Shown in pieces: positions 5,216 through 5,397 of a stretch of 5,397 nucleotides of DNA. The position numbers and the translations under genes are program-made. The notes beneath the pieces were generated by a model. It saw only the letters and a list, made by a program, of their open reading frames with translations. It ran no database searches and was not told where the DNA came from. How positions within the stretch are numbered: the stretch's first letter is position 1; the number at the start of each line of letters is the position of its first letter. The DNA is from Clostridiales bacterium (GTDB taxonomy: Bacteria; Bacillota; Dehalobacteriia; UBA4068). Location of the stretch: contig WRDJ01000075.1 of NCBI GenBank assembly GCA_009783495.1, positions 1-5,397 of the forward strand, in the 5' to 3' direction.

Positions 5216-5397
5216 ATGGAACTTGCGGAATTGATTAAGGATCTGGCTTTGATGCTGCTCGTGGCCGGCGTCATCACGGTGATCTTCAAAAAGCTGCGCC
5301 AGCCCCTGGTTTTGGGCTATATCGTGGCGGGATTTTTGATCGGGCCTCATCTGGGAGAGGCGCTGGGGCTCGCCTGGCTGCCCAGCGTGACGGACGA
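5216..5397 (+). CDS. CPA2/KefB-type cation:proton antiporter, N-terminal fragment (3' end outside window)
   Basis: The first 60 residues are visible and the frame is open to the right edge. A first hydrophobic helix (about 9-24) is followed by K-K-L-R-Q-P-L-V-L-G-Y-I-V-A-G-F-L-I-G-P (25-44). This is the hallmark N-terminal block of monovalent cation:proton antiporters of the CPA2 family (KefB/KefC, YbaL and related Na+/H+ or K+/H+ exchangers in the inner membrane). The ATG at 5216 has GGAGG (5203-5207) 8 bases upstream; the ATG at 5209 is in another frame and soon meets a stop. The substrate ion, and whether TrkA-N/TrkA-C regulatory domains follow, cannot be judged from this part. It is divergent from tig and seems functionally unrelated to it. 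Confidence 0.85.
   Translation, partial: MELAELIKDLALMLLVAGVITVIFKKLRQPLVLGYIVAGFLIGPHLGEALGLAWLPSVTD

Noticed and set aside
1..5397. tRNA, rRNA, CRISPR array or riboswitch
   Set aside because: No cloverleaf-like segment, regular repeat-spacer series or known riboswitch core was found by eye in the non-coding parts.

Overview
The window looks like the chromosome of an endospore-forming member of the Bacillota, Clostridia-like or Negativicutes-like; the genus cannot be told from this sequence. The evidence is a recognisable dipicolinate synthase gene (dpaA/spoVFA, found only in spore formers), strong AGGAGG-type ribosome binding sites, and a Firmicutes-type tig-clpP-clpX cluster. Most of the window has moderately high GC. 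The first ~485 bases are clearly richer in A+T and come from a mobile element.

Layout, left to right. (1) Positions 1-489 (+) hold the C-terminal end of a serine site-specific recombinase whose N-terminal part lies off the left edge. (2) The recombinase stops inside the 5' half of dpaA (476-934, -). That gene is cut within its conserved R-D-x-I-A-x-x-N-x-I-P-T motif, so this is one end of an element integrated into a sporulation gene. (3) Between dpaA and clpX lie a possible mother-cell sigma promoter for dpaA, a perfect 25-bp hairpin that reads as a two-way terminator, and a 44-codon remnant of an RHS-repeat core domain. (4) clpX, clpP and tig follow on the minus strand, so they are transcribed tig -> clpP -> clpX (right to left). 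The spacer between clpP and clpX holds nested hairpins and looks like a dispersed intergenic repeat. (5) A 267-bp A+T-rich divergent region separates tig from the first 60 codons of a CPA2/KefB-type cation:proton antiporter (5216 to the right edge, +).

How the parts work together. Trigger factor (co-translational folding), ClpX (unfoldase) and ClpP (protease) form the usual housekeeping protein-quality-control cluster. dpaA is not normally part of it; it would make dipicolinic acid in the mother cell during sporulation. In this genome it can make full-length protein only if the recombinase element is excised. By analogy with skin in sigK and the element reported in spoVFB of a Bacillus strain, this may be a developmentally excised intervening element. 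That is the most interesting point in the window; excision itself is inference. The other unusual items are the long Glu/Lys-rich tail of trigger factor, the RHS remnant next to clpX, and the palindromes placed just upstream of the ribosome binding sites of tig, clpP and clpX.
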